The notes beneath the pieces are model-generated. The model was not told the origin of the DNA. It did not search any database and saw nothing but the letters and a program-made list of their open reading frames with translations. Source: Symbiodinium natans (Eukaryota; Sar; Dinophyceae; Suessiales; Symbiodiniaceae). From it: a stretch of DNA of 54,661 bases. Shown one piece after another: positions 35,771 through 43,821 of the stretch. How positions within the stretch are numbered: the stretch's first letter is position 1; every line of letters starts with the position of its first letter. The position numbers were made by a program, and so were the translations under genes. The stretch is taken from the NCBI GenBank assembly GCA_905221605.1, contig CAJNDS010000270.1, forward strand, positions 127,501-182,161. The letters are read 5' to 3'.

Positions 35771-36682
35771 CTACACCTTTAACAGCTCAAACCGCAAATA
35801 CGCTCTATTGTTCCCTTCAACATAATAATATTTTTGACCCAGCTTTTCATCAATTTTTTCTATGGTATAAACATTTTGCGACCAATTTGATACACGTTCT
35901 TTCTCATTGGGTTTCCTTTTCCTATATATTTTAACTTCATCACCAACACCTAGATCAGGATAGACCCGATTTCGTTTAGCATTCATATTTAAATGCAGTT
36001 TAACTTTTAATTCGTTGCTCGGTTTTCTTGCATCCTTTGGGGTGAAACCAGTAGCGGAATGTTTCATTTTATTGTTGTATGTTAATAATATTTCAAAAAT
36101 ATAATCAGTCCATTGGATATTGTCTTTACCCTTTTTCTGATCCGCTTCAACACGCCGATATAATAAATCTTTGAACGTCCTAATGGCCCTTTCGCTGAAA
36201 TTTGCGTGTGCCCTAGTTCTATAGTGTTCTATGTTCTGTTCCTGTAAATACTTTTGTATTGCCTCCGTGTTCATTGCTCCCTCGTCGTCGGTATAAATTA
36301 GTTTGGGCTTCTTCCCCATTTTATGTAAGCATTCAATCATCCCACTCGCTAAATCTTCTTCCTTCTTACCTTTAATTGCCACGACATGCATAAACTTATC
36401 AAATATATCAATCATTAACATTCCTACTCTAAATTTTTGATCCTTCAAGTCGTTGATGAAAAACAAATCCATCTGATACTCATATGCTGAATGCGGGGCG
36501 ACAAAGCTGTTTGAACCGACGGGCTTTCGCTTTTGATCAACATTCTTCCTAAAAAACTCGTTAATATCAGACATCGTGATGGTTTTATCTTTCTCCCGCG
36601 CTTCTTCTAAAGTCCGGTTTTTTGAGCCAAACCCCGCGCGATCAAAATACACATCATTAATAATTTTTTGTTTCTCACTCAT
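35771..36682 (-). CDS. Retroviral-type (rve) integrase of Polinton type
   Basis: 303 residues from ATG 36,682. The integrase inserts the viral DNA into host chromosomes by DDE transesterification. The catalytic core reads YQMDLFFIND (Asp 72), IYTDDEGAMNTE (Asp 132) and FSERAIRTF (Glu 164), giving a D-D-E set with a 31-residue last interval, close to the usual 35. The C-terminal part, VGDEVKIYRKR and later VYTIEKI (about 246-300), resembles the SH3/chromo-like DNA-binding tail of Polinton integrases. A zinc-binding HHCC domain is not apparent at the N-terminus. It is the leftmost gene of the viral core, transcribed toward the TIR. The 5-bp duplication of the element fits this enzyme. Confidence 0.92.
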   Translation of the reverse strand: MSEKQKIINDVYFDRAGFGSKNRTLEEAREKDKTITMSDINEFFRKNVDQKRKPVGSNSFVAPHSAYEYQMDLFFINDLKDQKFRVGMLMIDIFDKFMHVVAIKGKKEEDLASGMIECLHKMGKKPKLIYTDDEGAMNTEAIQKYLQEQNIEHYRTRAHANFSERAIRTFKDLLYRRVEADQKKGKDNIQWTDYIFEILLTYNNKMKHSATGFTPKDARKPSNELKVKLHLNMNAKRNRVYPDLGVGDEVKIYRKRKPNEKERVSNWSQNVYTIEKIDEKLGQKYYYVEGNNRAYLRFELLKV

Positions 36683-36701
36683 ATAAAAACAAAAGAAAAT
36701 A

Positions 36702-36727
36702 ATGATTTAATAATTAAATTAAATCAT
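36702..36727. terminator. Hairpin between two minus-strand genes
   Basis: ATGATTTAA (36,702-36,710), an 8-base AT loop, then TTAAATCAT (36,719-36,727). It overlaps the stop codon of the upstream gene and precedes the integrase start, so it may end one transcript. Confidence 0.4.
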
Positions 36728-37044
36728 CATTCGCCATCCATCGGCTTTATGATCTTGAACTTGCTCATATCATATTTGGGTGTGCCGCGCTTTGTTTTAA
36801 AGGGTTTTTTTGCATTCATTATTTCAGATAGCAGTTCTTCTGTCATCTCATCGGGGTTCAGTTTGATATTGTTAGCTTCTTCGTACTCCTTGATCTTCTT
36901 TCTCTGATTGTGTCGCAGTGCAGATTCTCGTTTCTTTTGCATATACTTTTCATCAGTCCTACGCTTGTTGTAATACAATCTGCTGTATATGGCGAGTTGC
37001 TCTTTGATTTCATCCATTGTCATATCCTCGGGATTTTTACTCAT
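36727..37044 (-). CDS. Small charged protein of unknown function (105 aa)
   Basis: Starts at ATG 37,044. It is rich in Lys, Glu and Met, very likely helical, with a basic middle (NKRRTDEKYMQKKRESALRH) and an acidic stretch before the C-terminus. I recognise no domain. It shares a 135-bp AT-rich divergent region with the polymerase-helicase gene and lies 44 bp before the integrase, which suggests early expression. A DNA-binding or replication-accessory role would be a guess. Confidence 0.7.
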   Translation of the reverse strand: MSKNPEDMTMDEIKEQLAIYSRLYYNKRRTDEKYMQKKRESALRHNQRKKIKEYEEANNIKLNPDEMTEELLSEIMNAKKPFKTKRGTPKYDMSKFKIIKPMDGE

Positions 37045-37179
37045 ATTATACTATACTATATATTATTTTTTATCTTTAGACATATTTCTATATATTAAAA
37101 AACATTTAGTATTTTAAAAAATCCTTGGAAAATTTATACTTAAAAAGAAAATAAATATATAGTTTAATTATATTAGTAT
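37045..37179. promoter_or_regulatory. Divergent early promoter region
   Basis: 135 AT-rich bases between two divergently transcribed genes, with TATATATTATTTTTT and AAATATATAGTTTAATTATA stretches. It lacks the TCTA box seen before the structural genes in the last 20 bases upstream of either start, which fits a different (early) expression class. Confidence 0.45.
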
Positions 37180-40100
37180 ATGTCCAAAGCCATTAAGCGT
37201 AATACGGAAGCACTACAAACATTTTATAACAACAGAAGAAACCGCATCAACCAAGCCACCAGAACAAAAGTTCAAAACATAATTAACTTATATTCAGATC
37301 GTAAGATCGCCCAATTCACCACAGCAGACAATTTAATCAGGAAGCTCACCACCGCAAAAACAGACAAAGAAAAAACTAAAGCGGAAAACGAATATAATAA
37401 ACTATACGACAAGCACAAGGATAAAGAACAACTAGGCCAGAGAATGGCACAAGCAAAAGAAGACAACAAACGAACGGGAAGAACCAACCCGAGGAAACCA
37501 AAAAAATATTCAATCAATGTTCATTTATATAGGCTTAAGACAGAAGCAGACAAAGGTGTATTAAAAACGTCTTTTAGAGACAGTAGGGGTAGGGAATATG
37601 TCCCAGTATACATGAACCCTTTAACTGCTAATGTGCATACAACACAGTGGGTAGAAAAATTAGCGGGGAGACGCATATTCAAATATGAGAAAGCCGATTC
37701 TAAGACGTTCTATAGGCTCAAGTTGTTATTAGTGACAGATGACAGTTTTAAAGCCGAAGTTGGTTACGCAGAAGGTTACATTGACTGTATTAAAGTTAAT
37801 TACGCCGAAAGGGTAGATAACGCCGATGCTTTCAAGCCACAAGACGAAGAACTAACAAACACAGAGAATGTCAGTATGTATCACAGATATATTCAGACAC
37901 CCTTAGATCCACAGTATGAGACCTTTAAGGAAGCCATTAAAGTAGAACATTATGTTAGGAACGAGTGTTGGTTTAACACCTTGACCGATTATTATAAGGA
38001 TACCCTTATGGGAGATAACAAGCGAGAAAAGAACAAACTAACAAAAGAAGCCATCCTAAAGATCATAAATAAGACGGAAGAAGATTTTAAAACAAAAGGG
38101 GCATCAATAACAGACATGGCCAAGGTATTTGAACATTTTAACTTGCAAGTCAGAATTTATGACGTCTTTTATACTCTGATTTATAAGCGCGACCCAATAA
38201 AGCGAAACCATCACATCCCAGCCTTATATGCTATAGTGAAGAACAATCACATCTACACGGCAAGTGATAATGTGAATATGTTGAGGCAGATGATACCAAA
38301 AAGCAGTAATTATAGTATATCTGTTAAGGCTTCTTCAGATTATCACCTTAACGAGAAGGAAGAACCAGTGGAATGTAAAATGATCACATCCCTAGATGAC
38401 ATTCGTAAATATACAGAACACAGCGAATACACATTGGTATATAATGGCTACGATCTGTCTCATCTCTTTTATCTTAGCAAACAGGCAGGATATGAGCCAC
38501 AGGTTAGATTTAGTGCAGGGTTCGTATCTGAACTTAACTTCAAGTTTAAGATCAAGATAAACAACAAGAGCCACAAAGAGATTAAATACAAGGTTAAGAC
38601 CCAGAACTTGGTAAATAATTCTATTGATGGTTCCATCTGCGTGAGAACGGAGCAGATCTACAATAAGATGTCTAAAGCAATGTTTAACTTTAACACTGCC
38701 CTCTTCAAGGCTACGCACAAGTCATATTATAACGAGATTGACGTTGAAATCTTCAAGGAGTGTCGCACCATCCCCCCAACGGGTGAAATACATAAACATT
38801 ATTATTTATATAACCCTAAGACAGACAAAGACGACAAATACTTTTATACCCCAGAAGTGACTACGGAGATAGATGTAAGAAAAGCTTACACATCTGCGTT
38901 TAACAAGATCGCCGAGATACCGGTATTCACTCAGTTTGATATATGGAAGCCCTTCAGTGGCACAGTGACAGATTTTCACGATCTAACTCTCTACTTGGTC
39001 AAGCCCACCAAGCGGAGTTTATTTTTCAATAAAGCCTACACTTTAGTATATGGTATGTTTTTAAAGCACTTCGTGAAGCAATGTAAGATTCTTTATTATA
39101 AGCAACCATCCAGAGTATACAAGGTGGATTATAGGAAGATCACAGCGGAATTATGGAAGACGGACATCTCTGACAAACCAGCCGAAGACATCAGAATAAA
39201 GAAATTGATAGCTAATGTTAACTTCGGGCTACTTGAGAAGCACACGAATAAAGCCCATAAAAGCTATGCCTTTGATACTCTAAAGGAAGCCTTATATTAT
39301 CAAAACAAGATCGGAGGAAAGATTAACAGAATTTCGGGTATGTATGTTGACGAAGTTGAGTTACCTAACGGCGAGACAGACTTAGTTGAAAAGGAGATGG
39401 ACAGAAAATATTATTGCTTAACAGTGACCGATAAAGCCACCCTACGAAACGGATATATATACATCAAAGAATTATTATTACAACATCATAACTTTAAAAT
39501 GCACACCGACTACACCAAGCTAACAGAAAATCATATAGGAGTATGGAGTGTTAAAACAGATGCCTTCGTCATTAGGAAGGAGCATTTAAGACGAGCTAAG
39601 AACCTAATAGAGTTCAATGAACGCATCGGCGGGTGGAGACACGAAAAGAGTAAAAACATAGCGGAACCCACAGAGCAGTGGGCACCAAAAAAGAACGAAC
39701 TGATACCAATTCCCGTAGTTAGCAATGAGACCCGACCCATAGAAAACGAGTGGGACACGGAAAGCATAGCAAAAGATATTGTATCACATAACCCTATGAT
39801 GATCCGATCTAAATACGCGGGTGGTGGTAAGTCGCATATAGCAAAGCATTTCAGCAAGTTAGGATATAATACTCTGTTCGTAGTGCCACAGAATAGCTTA
39901 TCGCAGAATATAAATGACGATGCGGTCACTACCAATAAGTTTTTTGCCATACCCGTTGGCGATGGGGAGAAGCTCCCCGAGTTTGATCATAGTAGTTATA
40001 ATTGTATTGTCTTTGACGAGATCTATATGAATGGAACCCACATATTAAATAGAATTAGAGAGTTTGTTAAACGAAACCCGAATAAAATCATAATCGGAGC

Positions 40101-41088
40101 GGGTGATGTTAAACAGCTACCGCCAATTGAAGACCTAACTAATACAAGGAAGCCCGACGAATACGCAGATGAATGTATTGATCAGATCTTCAAGTATAAC
40201 GTTATGCTTACCATATGTAAGAGATTAGGACAACAAGGGGACCCAACGGCAGAAGCCAACAGAAAAATATTAGATATGATGTATGATGACATGTGGCTTC
40301 ATAAGTTATCTTTATCCGACTTTGTTCATAAGTATTTTAACACGACAGACGATATGACGGCATCTCAGAAGAACATAGCCTATACGAATATGAGGTGCTT
40401 AACGGTGTCTAATGCAATCCGAAAGAGTTTGGGTAAAACGGATAAGTATGAAGTGGATGAGATCTTAATCTGCCGATTATACAAGAAAACGAACAACGTC
40501 AAATTCAATGTTAATTATAGGTTTAGGATCGTAAGCATATCCAAGAACATAATTAAATTAGAGAATGTCAAGTCCAAACAGCAGTATTTAACGGACATAG
40601 CTACCTTAGATAAGCATTTCAGATATGACTACTGCACCACTTGCCATTCCGCGCAAGGGGCTTCTATTGATGGTAAGATCGTTATACACGAGTGGGAGAA
40701 GTCGCACTTAGTAACTCGTGAATGGTTATGGTGTGCATTGACCAGAAGCACCGATTTTAATAATGTCTTGTTCTATGAGAGTGCCGAAGCAGAGAACGAA
40801 CTGAACGAAACCACCTTGCATAAATACTGGCTTAACAAGATTAATACATATAAGCTACAAGATCAGAAAGCGAATAGAGAAATAAACGAAAGTAAGTATG
40901 TTGATCCAAGTTGGTTTATGAAGCGAGTGTATAGTCATTGTAATAATTGCGGTTGTAACTTTGAATTTGAATTTAAGAACGGCTTCTTAACAAGTAATAT
41001 GACAGCCCAGAGGCTAGACAACAATATCGCCCACGAAAGCGACAACTGCGAAGCTTGGTGTAAGCTATGTAACTGCAGTGCAAGGTAA
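37180..41088 (+). CDS. Family B DNA polymerase-like protein fused to SF1 helicase (1302 aa)
   Basis: The probable replicase. Residues 1-110 are basic and helical. Residues 255-365 form a module with ECWFNTL (Cys 263) and KNNHIYTA (His 357) that recalls a cysteine-peptidase layout; its function is unknown. VYNGYDLSHLF (421-431) resembles the ExoII motif of family B proofreading domains. TEIDVRKAY (Asp 565) fits polymerase motif A, KLIANVNFG (675-683) motif B, and WSVKTDAFVI (Asp 794) a degenerate motif C with Lys in place of the first Asp of DTD. The helicase follows: Walker A YAGGGKS (879-885), Walker B IVFDE (943-947), GAGDVKQLPP (motif III), TCHSAQG (1154-1160) and ALTRS (Arg 1189), of Pif1/RecD type. 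The last 50 residues have C-rich clusters (CNNCGC, CKLCNC), probably binding zinc. ATG at 37,180. Confidence 0.82.
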   Translation: MSKAIKRNTEALQTFYNNRRNRINQATRTKVQNIINLYSDRKIAQFTTADNLIRKLTTAKTDKEKTKAENEYNKLYDKHKDKEQLGQRMAQAKEDNKRTGRTNPRKPKKYSINVHLYRLKTEADKGVLKTSFRDSRGREYVPVYMNPLTANVHTTQWVEKLAGRRIFKYEKADSKTFYRLKLLLVTDDSFKAEVGYAEGYIDCIKVNYAERVDNADAFKPQDEELTNTENVSMYHRYIQTPLDPQYETFKEAIKVEHYVRNECWFNTLTDYYKDTLMGDNKREKNKLTKEAILKIINKTEEDFKTKGASITDMAKVFEHFNLQVRIYDVFYTLIYKRDPIKRNHHIPALYAIVKNNHIYTASDNVNMLRQMIPKSSNYSISVKASSDYHLNEKEEPVECKMITSLDDIRKYTEHSEYTLVYNGYDLSHLFYLSKQAGYEPQVRFSAGFVSELNFKFKIKINNKSHKEIKYKVKTQNLVNNSIDGSICVRTEQIYNKMSKAMFNFNTALFKATHKSYYNEIDVEIFKECRTIPPTGEIHKHYYLYNPKTDKDDKYFYTPEVTTEIDVRKAYTSAFNKIAEIPVFTQFDIWKPFSGTVTDFHDLTLYLVKPTKRSLFFNKAYTLVYGMFLKHFVKQCKILYYKQPSRVYKVDYRKITAELWKTDISDKPAEDIRIKKLIANVNFGLLEKHTNKAHKSYAFDTLKEALYYQNKIGGKINRISGMYVDEVELPNGETDLVEKEMDRKYYCLTVTDKATLRNGYIYIKELLLQHHNFKMHTDYTKLTENHIGVWSVKTDAFVIRKEHLRRAKNLIEFNERIGGWRHEKSKNIAEPTEQWAPKKNELIPIPVVSNETRPIENEWDTESIAKDIVSHNPMMIRSKYAGGGKSHIAKHFSKLGYNTLFVVPQNSLSQNINDDAVTTNKFFAIPVGDGEKLPEFDHSSYNCIVFDEIYMNGTHILNRIREFVKRNPNKIIIGAGDVKQLPPIEDLTNTRKPDEYADECIDQIFKYNVMLTICKRLGQQGDPTAEANRKILDMMYDDMWLHKLSLSDFVHKYFNTTDDMTASQKNIAYTNMRCLTVSNAIRKSLGKTDKYEVDEILICRLYKKTNNVKFNVNYRFRIVSISKNIIKLENVKSKQQYLTDIATLDKHFRYDYCTTCHSAQGASIDGKIVIHEWEKSHLVTREWLWCALTRSTDFNNVLFYESAEAENELNETTLHKYWLNKINTYKLQDQKANREINESKYVDPSWFMKRVYSHCNNCGCNFEFEFKNGFLTSNMTAQRLDNNIAHESDNCEAWCKLCNCSAR

Positions 41089-41092
41089 ACAT

Positions 41093-41164
41093 TAAAGCTT
41101 ATTATAGTAAGCTTTATATTTATCTTACTTTCAGTAATGTAAACATTAATCTATTTAATGTTTA
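41093..41164. terminator. Two hairpins between convergent genes
   Basis: First hairpin: TAAAGCTTA (41,093-41,101), loop TTATAG, TAAGCTTTA (41,108-41,116). Second: TAAACATTAA (41,140-41,149), loop TCTAT, TTAATGTTTA (41,155-41,164). They fill the 95-bp gap between the stops of the polymerase and of the facing gene, so they probably end or process both transcripts. Confidence 0.6.
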
Positions 41165-41183
41165 GCTTACTGTATAATTAAAC

Positions 41184-41978
41184 CTATGATCTACTACTGG
41201 AAGCAGAACTAATAACAATAGGGGAACTCTTAACTGATATATGAGAACTTCTAACCGAAATGGGAGAACTTCTTACACTAATGGGTCTGTTGCTTCTTTC
41301 ACTACCATAATGTATTGTTGAAGCAGGTCGTGAAGAACCGTAATGTATAGTTGACGCTTCGTCAGAAGCCTCGCGAGACATTCGTGACGAACGAGAACTA
41401 GCATTACTACTAGCTATAGGTAGATTATTATATGGATCACTCTGGTGAACAGAAATAGAAGAACTTGATGAAGAAGGTAAAGGCGTTTCATCTTTTTTAG
41501 TAGGCATTGGTTCATTGCTTCCCCTTGCTCCGCTATCATGACTTGTTTGTCGCGATATTGGCATTTCTACTTCCACCTCTTCAAACAAACTATCAAACAA
41601 TCTTCTCATCAATGATTTTTGTTGTTCTTGTTCTTCTGATTTTTCGCTTGATTTGCTACTTGATTTACTAGATTGCATTGAGTGCTCACTCTCAACCTGT
41701 TGTTCTTCTTTGTCTGGTTCAATTGCTGTCTTCAAACTTTCCGATGTAGATGAGTATGAAGAATGGTCACTAAATAAATCAGTTTGCGTTCCTTTCTGGG
41801 GGTTCTCGTTAGTCATTATGATCTTTTTATCATATTTATCTAGATCAAAATCATCAAAATCCACCTCATCTAATAACATTCCTTGTTGTGTTCTTCTTTC
41901 CCTTTCTGGTAATATTCTTAATCTTCTTGTTCTTGCCTCCCTTAACATTTCTTGATAAGTTGGTTTTAACCTTAGCAT
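41184..41978 (-). CDS. Ser-rich unknown protein with LRLKPTY N-terminal motif (264 aa)
   Basis: Starts at ATG 41,978, 11 nt after a TCTA box. The N-terminus (LRLKPTYQEML, residues 2-12, then VDF at 39-41) resembles that of the next gene upstream (LRLRPTYDELI and VDF). The rest is low complexity: acidic, Ser- and Glu-rich stretches, and a C-terminus with repeated ISVRSS, ISVKSS and STIHYGS units. It is probably disordered. Lying in the structural cluster with a late-type promoter, it may be a capsid-associated or cement protein that binds the shell through the shared N-terminal peptide. This is inference; no family is recognised. Confidence 0.7.
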   Translation of the reverse strand: MLRLKPTYQEMLREARTRRLRILPERERRTQQGMLLDEVDFDDFDLDKYDKKIIMTNENPQKGTQTDLFSDHSSYSSTSESLKTAIEPDKEEQQVESEHSMQSSKSSSKSSEKSEEQEQQKSLMRRLFDSLFEEVEVEMPISRQTSHDSGARGSNEPMPTKKDETPLPSSSSSSISVHQSDPYNNLPIASSNASSRSSRMSREASDEASTIHYGSSRPASTIHYGSERSNRPISVRSSPISVRSSHISVKSSPIVISSASSSRS

Positions 41979-41989
41979 ATATTTAGTTT

Positions 41990-41993
41990 TAGA
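41990..41993 (-). promoter_or_regulatory. TCTA late-promoter-like box
   Basis: Minus-strand TAATATCTAAAACTAAAT lies immediately before the ATG at 41,978, with 11 bases between TCTA and the start. Confidence 0.5.
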
Positions 41994-41995
41994 TA

Positions 41996-43078
41996 TTATA
42001 ACAAACTCATAACGGCGCTTTGAGCACCTGCGATTAACGCATCCTTTGCGACTTCCTTACCTGCGTCTAATAAAGCACTACCCGCGCTTTCAAACGCTTT
42101 TCTGATCATACCTTTTCCTTTTCCTTTCTTCATCTGTGTCCATTCTTCCATCCTACTTCTTAAAAGTTGGTCATTGACTTCGTCCGCCCACTTGCCCGTT
42201 TGTATAAGTCTTTCCACAAAATTTAGTAAATAATCTTTCTTAGTTGGTGTTTTGCCTTTTCCTTTTATTTTCAATTTTCCCATCTCCTCTTCTTGCTCTT
42301 CGGTTAGTTGTATTCCTCTCAAATGTAATTGATACAGTATGTCATCTACTGATATGTCTTTTTGTCTCCATCTATCTATATTTTCATTATAATCTATTGT
42401 TTCCTTATGTTTTCTAGATTGCGGGGGCACTTGTGTTTCTTCATCATCGGTTTCTTCTTCGTCGCGAATGCCTCGCGAGGACTTCTCCGAAGCGTCCTCC
42501 CCCTCCTCTGCCACTTCAGTAGGTGTTTCTAAAGGTGGCATTTCTTCTTCTTCTTCTTCTTCATCTGTTGCTATTGAATGAACAGGAACGCCTACAGGTA
42601 AAGATTGTCTATGTGTTTCGTCTAAATCACTTCTCACTATTGATGATGATGCCTGTTGTGCCTCTTGTTGTCTTTGTAACCCAGCGTCTAATTCTGCTCT
42701 TACTCTGTTAATTTGATCTAGTGACATCCGATAATCATCGCTATCTGGTGTTTCAAAACCATCCGCATTATAAGCACCTACCGGCGTTCTACCGTCATAA
42801 CTTAACACTCCCATTGATGAACCCGTAGCCATTGCCGTTTTTCTGAGTTCAGCTTGTCTTAAGTCTTCCTTAACTTTGTCTTCTTCTTGTTTCTTCAAGC
42901 CTAGAAAATCAACATTATCAAATTGACTACCAAACTGATTGTTTCTAAATAAGGTAGCCCTTCTGTCAATTACCTGTTCAATGGGCGGTCTGTTAGGATC
43001 GCCTTGTGCTTCAATCATTCCTATCAGTTCATCGTAGGTCGGTCTAAGTCTTAGTTCAGATTTTAATGTTTTAATCAT
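41996..43078 (-). CDS. Unknown structural-cluster protein with hydrophobic C-terminal helix (360 aa)
   Basis: The first ATG is at 43,078, and I use it because it lies 11 nt after a TCTA box. The N-terminal LRLRPTYDELI (9-19) and VDF (56-58) are shared with the downstream gene. The middle is acidic and low complexity (EEEEEE and DEEETDDEE runs). A Lys/Gly-rich linker (KKGKGKG) leads to a C-terminal stretch rich in Ala, Leu and Val (GSALLDAGKEVAKDALIAGAQ), which should form an amphipathic or membrane-active helix. That layout recalls minor capsid proteins that carry a membrane-lytic helix, such as adenovirus protein VI, but there is no sequence match that proves it. A role in capsid interior or entry is inference. 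Confidence 0.7.
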   Translation of the reverse strand: MIKTLKSELRLRPTYDELIGMIEAQGDPNRPPIEQVIDRRATLFRNNQFGSQFDNVDFLGLKKQEEDKVKEDLRQAELRKTAMATGSSMGVLSYDGRTPVGAYNADGFETPDSDDYRMSLDQINRVRAELDAGLQRQQEAQQASSSIVRSDLDETHRQSLPVGVPVHSIATDEEEEEEEMPPLETPTEVAEEGEDASEKSSRGIRDEEETDDEETQVPPQSRKHKETIDYNENIDRWRQKDISVDDILYQLHLRGIQLTEEQEEEMGKLKIKGKGKTPTKKDYLLNFVERLIQTGKWADEVNDQLLRSRMEEWTQMKKGKGKGMIRKAFESAGSALLDAGKEVAKDALIAGAQSAVMSLL

Positions 43079-43088
43079 ATAATACAAA

Positions 43089-43409
43089 TTAGATTATTTC
43101 CGCCATTATATTTTTTAATTCTTTTTGTCTCTTTTCTAGTTCTTCCTTTGTTCTTACTGGCATCATCGGCCTCTCCAACTGACGATTAACGGCTTCTAAT
43201 TCTCCTTGATATATTGCTTTCTTCTGATGTTGCAACCAATCGTTGCGAAGTCTAACATTTTTGCCTCGGTTCTCCGCTTCTTCAATCATCATCTTCATAT
43301 CGTTCATATACTTCCTACGAGAAGCAACACCGAAGGTATCATCAATATCGTAGTATCTTTGGACTTGGGGTTTGCGTTTGAATTCCGCTTTGCTTTTAAA
43401 CATACTCAT
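43089..43409 (-). CDS. Small basic protein of unknown function (106 aa)
   Basis: Two in-frame ATGs exist, at 43,409 and 43,403. The first is 15 nt after a TCTA box. The protein is rich in Lys, Arg, Glu and Met, with helical heptad-like stretches (MNDMKMMIEEAENRG and KEELEKRQKELKNIM). No family is recognised. Its stop codon overlaps the TCTA box of the next gene, so the two are closely packed but separately promoted. Its position suggests a virion or assembly protein. Confidence 0.65.
   Translation of the reverse strand: MSMFKSKAEFKRKPQVQRYYDIDDTFGVASRRKYMNDMKMMIEEAENRGKNVRLRNDWLQHQKKAIYQGELEAVNRQLERPMMPVRTKEELEKRQKELKNIMAEII
43090..43093 (-). promoter_or_regulatory. TCTA late-promoter-like box
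   Basis: Minus-strand AATAATCTAATTTGTATTAT before the ATG at 43,078, spacing 11. It overlaps the TAA stop of the preceding gene. Confidence 0.5.
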
Positions 43410-43424
43410 ATTATTAATATTAAT

Positions 43425-43428
43425 TAGA
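43425..43428 (-). promoter_or_regulatory. TCTA late-promoter-like box
   Basis: Minus-strand AAAATCTAATTAATATTAAT directly before the ATG at 43,409, spacing 15 to the start. Confidence 0.5.
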
Positions 43429-43436
43429 TTTTAAAT

Positions 43437-43796
43437 TTAACTTCTTGACTTCATAGTTTCAACTATATCATCGGGAAAATCAATAACATATTTATCAATT
43501 TCTTTAAGCATAACATTTACAGTGTCTTCATCAAGAAACTCATACTGATTATTGTTTAAATGCTCTTTCAGTTCATTTAGTGGAACTAGTTGTTTTGGAA
43601 CAGGTCTTTCAGTTCTAATACACGCTTGTAACACGACTAATTGTTTCATAAGTTCATCATTGACATCATAGCCCTTAACATTTGCTAAATAATGAAAACA
43701 ATAATTTTCAATTATGCAACATTTCTCATCTGTGTCAAATGTTTTCATCTTTAATAATTCATGTCTTACTATTTCCGCTCTTTTAAGATTGTTCAT
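43437..43796 (-). CDS. Unknown protein (119 aa)
   Basis: Starts at ATG 43,796 and ends 28 bp before the next gene. The composition is ordinary for a globular, helical protein, with several Cys (KCCIIENYCFHYL) and an acidic C-terminal half. No domain is recognised and no TCTA box lies in the expected place. It may be translated from the transcript of the gene upstream (43,822-44,394), whose stop lies 25 bp away. Confidence 0.65.
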   Translation of the reverse strand: MNNLKRAEIVRHELLKMKTFDTDEKCCIIENYCFHYLANVKGYDVNDELMKQLVVLQACIRTERPVPKQLVPLNELKEHLNNNQYEFLDEDTVNVMLKEIDKYVIDFPDDIVETMKSRS

Positions 43797-43821
43797 ATAT
43801 AATGTTATTACATATCAATCT

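Noticed and set aside
41653-41955. Cys/Leu/Ser-rich frame on the plus strand
   Set aside because: Antisense to the 264-aa gene, which has its own ATG, promoter box and shared N-terminal motif.
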